From Treponema sp. (GTDB taxonomy: Bacteria > Spirochaetota > Spirochaetia > Treponematales > Breznakiellaceae), in NCBI GenBank assembly GCA_031284195.1, contig JAITAI010000108.1, positions 1 through 8,681 of the forward strand: a stretch of 8,681 bases of DNA, given 5' to 3'. The notes below the pieces were generated by a model. The model did not search any database. It was not told the DNA's origin and saw only the letters and a list, made by a program, of their open reading frames with translations. Shown here one piece after another: positions 6,187-8,681 of the stretch (position 1 is its first letter; each line of letters starts with the position of its first letter). Position numbers and translations under genes: made by a program.

Positions 6187-7112
6187 ATACAAGAAAGGGT
6201 ATCTTTATCAAAGAGCAGGTATCGTCTTACCTGTTCCTTGTACCCTGGCTTCTGGGGTTTTTTGTGCTTACCCTATACCCCATGATCTATTCGTTTTATC
6301 TTGCTTTTACCGAGTACACGATTCTGCAGCCCCCCAAATGGATAGGACTGCGGAACCTGTTCGTCATGTTTGTAGGTAATGCCGAGTATCCCCGGGACGA
6401 GCGGTTTCTCAATTCTCTTTTTGTAACCCTGCGCTTTGTGTTTATTTCCGTACCCCTCAAGTTGGCTTTTGCCTTGGCAGTGGCCATATTGATGAACCAG
6501 AAGCTCCGCCTGATTCCATTCTACCGGACCATCTACTACATTCCCACCCTCTTGGGAGGTTCGGTGGCCATTGCGGTGCTGTGGCGCCGGCTCTTTGCAG
6601 GGGACGGCGCTATCAATACCCTCATCAGGATCCTCAGCGGAGGCATGATAAACCCGCCGTCCTGGATTTCAAGCCCCATCTTCGCCATCTACACCCTGAT
6701 ACTCCTAGCAGTATGGCAGTTTGGTTCGCCAATGATCATTTTCCTTGCAGGGCTCAAGCAGATACCCCAGGAATACTACGAAGCCGCCAGCGTGGACGGC
6801 GCGGGGAAGGCCAGGCAGTTTTTTTCCATTACCTTACCAAGCCTTTCACCCATTATTTTCTTCAATCTGGTGATGCAGATGATAAGCGCCTTCCAATCTT
6901 TTACCCAGGCATATATCATCTCAGGAGGTAACGGCGGCCCAGTAGACTCCACCATGTTCTACAGTCTGTACCTGTATTTGCGGGGCTTTGCCCATTCCCA
7001 GATGGGGTACGCTGCGGCTATGGCCTGGGTGCTGCTCCTCATCATTGCGGTCTTGACGGCTTTGACCTTTAGGGGTTCCAATTCCCTGGTAAGTTACGGA
7101 GGGGGAGAATGA
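6183..7112 (+). CDS. CUT1-type sugar ABC transporter permease (MalF/UgpA-like)
   Basis: This 309-residue inner-membrane permease has about six hydrophobic segments (roughly 15-41, 80-104, 115-136, 164-190, 220-245, 278-296). The first loop carries the usual FTEYTILQPPKWIGLRNL sequence. The EAA loop that docks on the ATPase is EAASVDGAGKARQFFSITLPS (residues 200-220), with the conserved Gly and LP. Length and topology fit the UgpA/MsmF half of oligosaccharide importers rather than the longer MalF. It pairs with the next gene; start and stop codons overlap neighbours on both sides (ATGA), so stoichiometric translation is expected. The substrate is inferred from the enzymes upstream to be an acidic pectic-type oligosaccharide. 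The first permease gene before the second is the normal order. Confidence 0.92.
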   Translation: MNTRKGIFIKEQVSSYLFLVPWLLGFFVLTLYPMIYSFYLAFTEYTILQPPKWIGLRNLFVMFVGNAEYPRDERFLNSLFVTLRFVFISVPLKLAFALAVAILMNQKLRLIPFYRTIYYIPTLLGGSVAIAVLWRRLFAGDGAINTLIRILSGGMINPPSWISSPIFAIYTLILLAVWQFGSPMIIFLAGLKQIPQEYYEAASVDGAGKARQFFSITLPSLSPIIFFNLVMQMISAFQSFTQAYIISGGNGGPVDSTMFYSLYLYLRGFAHSQMGYAAAMAWVLLLIIAVLTALTFRGSNSLVSYGGGE

Positions 7113-7957
7113 ACAAGCAGATTAGGCAGGCGCTCAGATCCGGTATTTCAAATCTTATCATTATCGTGCTTGGTTTTGGGATGCTCTATCCAGTGATCTG
7201 GCTCATTATGGCTTCGTTTAAGGAAGGTTCCCAGCTATTCAGCGATCCCAGTTTGTTGCCCAAGACCTGGACCCTGCAAAACTATAGTAATGGCTGGGGA
7301 GGCATCGGCATTGTTCCCTTCAGTACCTTCTTTATCAATTCGTTTATCATTTGCAGCCTGTGCATTGGGGCCAATGCAATTTTCTGTTCTGTCACGGCTT
7401 ATGCCTTTGCCCGGCTGCGTTTTAAGGGACGGAATTTCTGGTTCGCCGTGATGATCCTGACCATGATGCTGCCGGGACACGTAACCACTATTCCACGGTA
7501 CATCATCTTTCGTTCTTTTGGCTGGATCGATACGTTTTTGCCTTTTATCATTCCTAAGCTCTTTGCTACAGATGCTTTTTTTGTGTTTCTCTTGGTGCAG
7601 TTCATCCGCAGCCTGCCTAAAGATATGGATGAATCGGCCCGTATTGACGGCTGTGGAAAGTTCGGCATTTACGTCAGAATCATCGTACCCTTAAGCGTAC
7701 CTGCCCTTATTACTACGGTGCTCTTTACCTTCCTGTGGACCTGGGATGATTTCTTTAATCAGATGCTCTATCTCAATTCACCGGAAAAATACACCGTACC
7801 TATGGGGTTACGGCTCTTTTTGGATTCTTCGGGGGTGTCTTCCTGGGGTTCCATGTTCGCCATGTCGGTTTTGTCTCTGATTCCCTGCTTTATCCTGTTT
7901 TTCTCGCTCCAGAAGTATTTTGTGCAGGGAGTCGCTACAACGGGTATCAAAGGGTAG
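7109..7957 (+). CDS. CUT1-type sugar ABC transporter permease (MalG/UgpE-like)
   Basis: This 282-residue second permease has hydrophobic segments near residues 13-36, 74-98, 110-128, 142-166, 196-216 and 248-268. Family features are the opening WLIMASFK, AYAFARLRFKGR (97-108), and the EAA loop ESARIDGCGKFGIYVRIIVP (175-194), where the usual EAA reads ESA. It ends in QKYFVQGVATTGIKG, the C-terminus typical of CUT1 MalG/UgpE permeases. It overlaps the first permease by four bases (ATGA), with GGAGGGGGAG just upstream at 7098-7107. The last codons lie inside an inverted repeat that separates the permeases from the binding-protein gene. No ATP-binding subunit follows in the window. Confidence 0.92.
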   Translation: MNKQIRQALRSGISNLIIIVLGFGMLYPVIWLIMASFKEGSQLFSDPSLLPKTWTLQNYSNGWGGIGIVPFSTFFINSFIICSLCIGANAIFCSVTAYAFARLRFKGRNFWFAVMILTMMLPGHVTTIPRYIIFRSFGWIDTFLPFIIPKLFATDAFFVFLLVQFIRSLPKDMDESARIDGCGKFGIYVRIIVPLSVPALITTVLFTFLWTWDDFFNQMLYLNSPEKYTVPMGLRLFLDSSGVSSWGSMFAMSVLSLIPCFILFFSLQKYFVQGVATTGIKG

Positions 7958-7967
7958 CCTACCCTTT
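7949..7967. repeat. Intercistronic inverted repeat / hairpin
   Basis: AAAGGGTAG and CTACCCTTT are perfect nine-base complements around a single C; as RNA this gives about a seven-pair stem with a five-base loop. It covers the stop codon of the second permease and ends 22 bases before the binding-protein start. Only four T's follow, so it is a poor terminator. A role in mRNA processing or protection, or partial attenuation, is inferred. Confidence 0.7.
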
Positions 7968-7979
7968 TAGGATATTTTT

Positions 7980-7984
7980 GGAGG
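7980..7984 (+). promoter_or_regulatory. Ribosome binding site of the binding-protein gene
   Basis: GGAGG lies five bases before the ATG at 7990 and supports this start, which is also followed directly by a signal peptide. Confidence 0.75.
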
Positions 7985-7989
7985 TAAAC

Positions 7990-8681
7990 ATGAAAAAAGG
8001 CATGTTTGTTTTGGTTGCGCTTGGGGTATTAAGCGCAATGGTTTTTGCCAGTGGGACTTCGCAGCCTAAGGGAGGGGCTGCTGCAGGTCCAGGAACTATA
8101 CGCTGGTCTTTCTGGGGCGGGGAGGCTCGTATCAAGAACACCCAGCTCGCGATTGACAAGTTCACCGAAAGCACGGGGATCATCGTGGCAGCAGAGCCTG
8201 CTCCTGGAACCGGGGATCACTTCAACAAATTCAAGACCCAGTTTGCAGGAGGCAATGCAGCGGACATCATCCAACTGGGCGGCGACTTTTCTAATTTGCA
8301 AGTCGGCGACAATGTGGGGTCGGTCCTCCTTCCCCTAGACTCCTTTGTGAAGAGCGGGATCATCAACACCTCTCAGGTGGATGCCTCGGCAATTACCGCT
8401 GGGACTGTGAACGGCGTACTCTACGCCCTTCCCCTGGCGGCCAATATGCCGACCTTGCTTTACAACAAAGCGCTGCTCGAAAGGGTAGGCGCTCCCTTGC
8501 CCCAGGTTTCCATGAACTGGGAGGAATTCCGTTCCTGGCTTACCGCAGTAAAAGAAAAACTCCCCCCAGGAGTCTATCCCATGGCCGATAACAGCGCCAA
8601 CTCGGACCAGTCCTTCTTCTTTGGGTATTGGTGCCGCCAGAACGGGACTGCCATGTGGGACGGCAAGCAGACCCACCTCAC
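7990..8681 (+). CDS. Sugar ABC transporter substrate-binding protein, 3'-truncated
   Basis: The frame is open from the ATG at 7990 to the window edge (230 complete codons), so the C-terminal half is missing. Residues 1-20 are a signal peptide (MKKGMFVLVALGVLSAMVFA) with a likely signal peptidase I site before Ser21. There is no lipobox Cys, which points to a soluble periplasmic protein in a diderm cell. A Gly/Ala-rich linker follows, then TIRWSFWGGEARIKNTQ, the FTESTG pattern, and the hinge-lobe segment GVLYALPLAANMPTLLYNKALLERVGAPLPQ characteristic of family 1 (SBP_bac_1, CUT1) solute-binding proteins. It should deliver the oligosaccharide to the two permeases encoded just upstream. A separate strong ribosome site and the preceding hairpin would allow higher expression than the permeases. 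It is last in the visible order, whereas in many such operons it comes first. Confidence 0.9.
   Translation, partial: MKKGMFVLVALGVLSAMVFASGTSQPKGGAAAGPGTIRWSFWGGEARIKNTQLAIDKFTESTGIIVAAEPAPGTGDHFNKFKTQFAGGNAADIIQLGGDFSNLQVGDNVGSVLLPLDSFVKSGIINTSQVDASAITAGTVNGVLYALPLAANMPTLLYNKALLERVGAPLPQVSMNWEEFRSWLTAVKEKLPPGVYPMADNSANSDQSFFFGYWCRQNGTAMWDGKQTHL

Noticed and set aside
7949..7968. Strong intrinsic terminator after the second permease
   Set aside because: Only four T's follow the stem and a functionally linked gene with a good ribosome site starts 22 bases later.
8335..8676. Minus- and plus-strand frames near the right edge
   Set aside because: They overlap the true binding-protein frame, which is open from 7990 to the edge and has a signal peptide and family motifs.

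Overview
The window is most likely chromosomal DNA from a diderm bacterium, and I favour a gut-type spirochaete (Treponema-like). Three things point this way, none of them decisive. The solute-binding protein has a plain signal peptide with no lipobox, which suggests a periplasm. The carbohydrate operon has moderate GC. The upstream gene pair is a VWA-domain protein with a coiled-coil lipoprotein. A pectin-degrading Firmicute is the main alternative. A 16S-linked contig or homology search would be needed to decide.

Left part (1-1394): two translationally coupled plus-strand genes, visibly AT-richer than the rest. The first is the C-terminal part of a von Willebrand factor A (VWA) protein that begins before the window. 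The second is a small lipoprotein made almost entirely of coiled coil, with an 18-bp and a 63-bp in-frame tandem repeat. A 361-bp non-coding stretch follows (1395-1755). It holds GC-rich inverted repeats, a 9-bp GC tandem repeat, an AT-rich hairpin with a transposon-end-like flank, and regularly spaced CTTAAT motifs just before the next gene.

Right part (1756-8681): a tight plus-strand operon for uptake and intracellular breakdown of an acidic plant oligosaccharide. It encodes a GH4 enzyme whose CHEV active-site motif marks it as an alpha-galacturonidase-type protein, a large (alpha/alpha)6 'six-hairpin' glycosidase of unassigned family, a GH43-type five-bladed beta-propeller glycosidase, two CUT1-type ABC permeases, and the start of the matching extracellular solute-binding protein, which runs off the right edge. 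All three enzymes lack signal peptides, so they should act in the cytoplasm on oligosaccharides imported by the transporter. The ATPase is not in the window; many CUT1 systems use a shared one encoded elsewhere. No regulator is visible.

The inferred logic is that the binding protein captures an oligosaccharide containing galacturonate and probably neutral sugars (a pectin or rhamnogalacturonan fragment). The permeases import it, GH4 removes alpha-galacturonate, GH43 removes a side-chain or terminal sugar, and the six-hairpin enzyme cleaves a third linkage. The substrate is inferred from the CHEV motif and the gene neighbourhood only.
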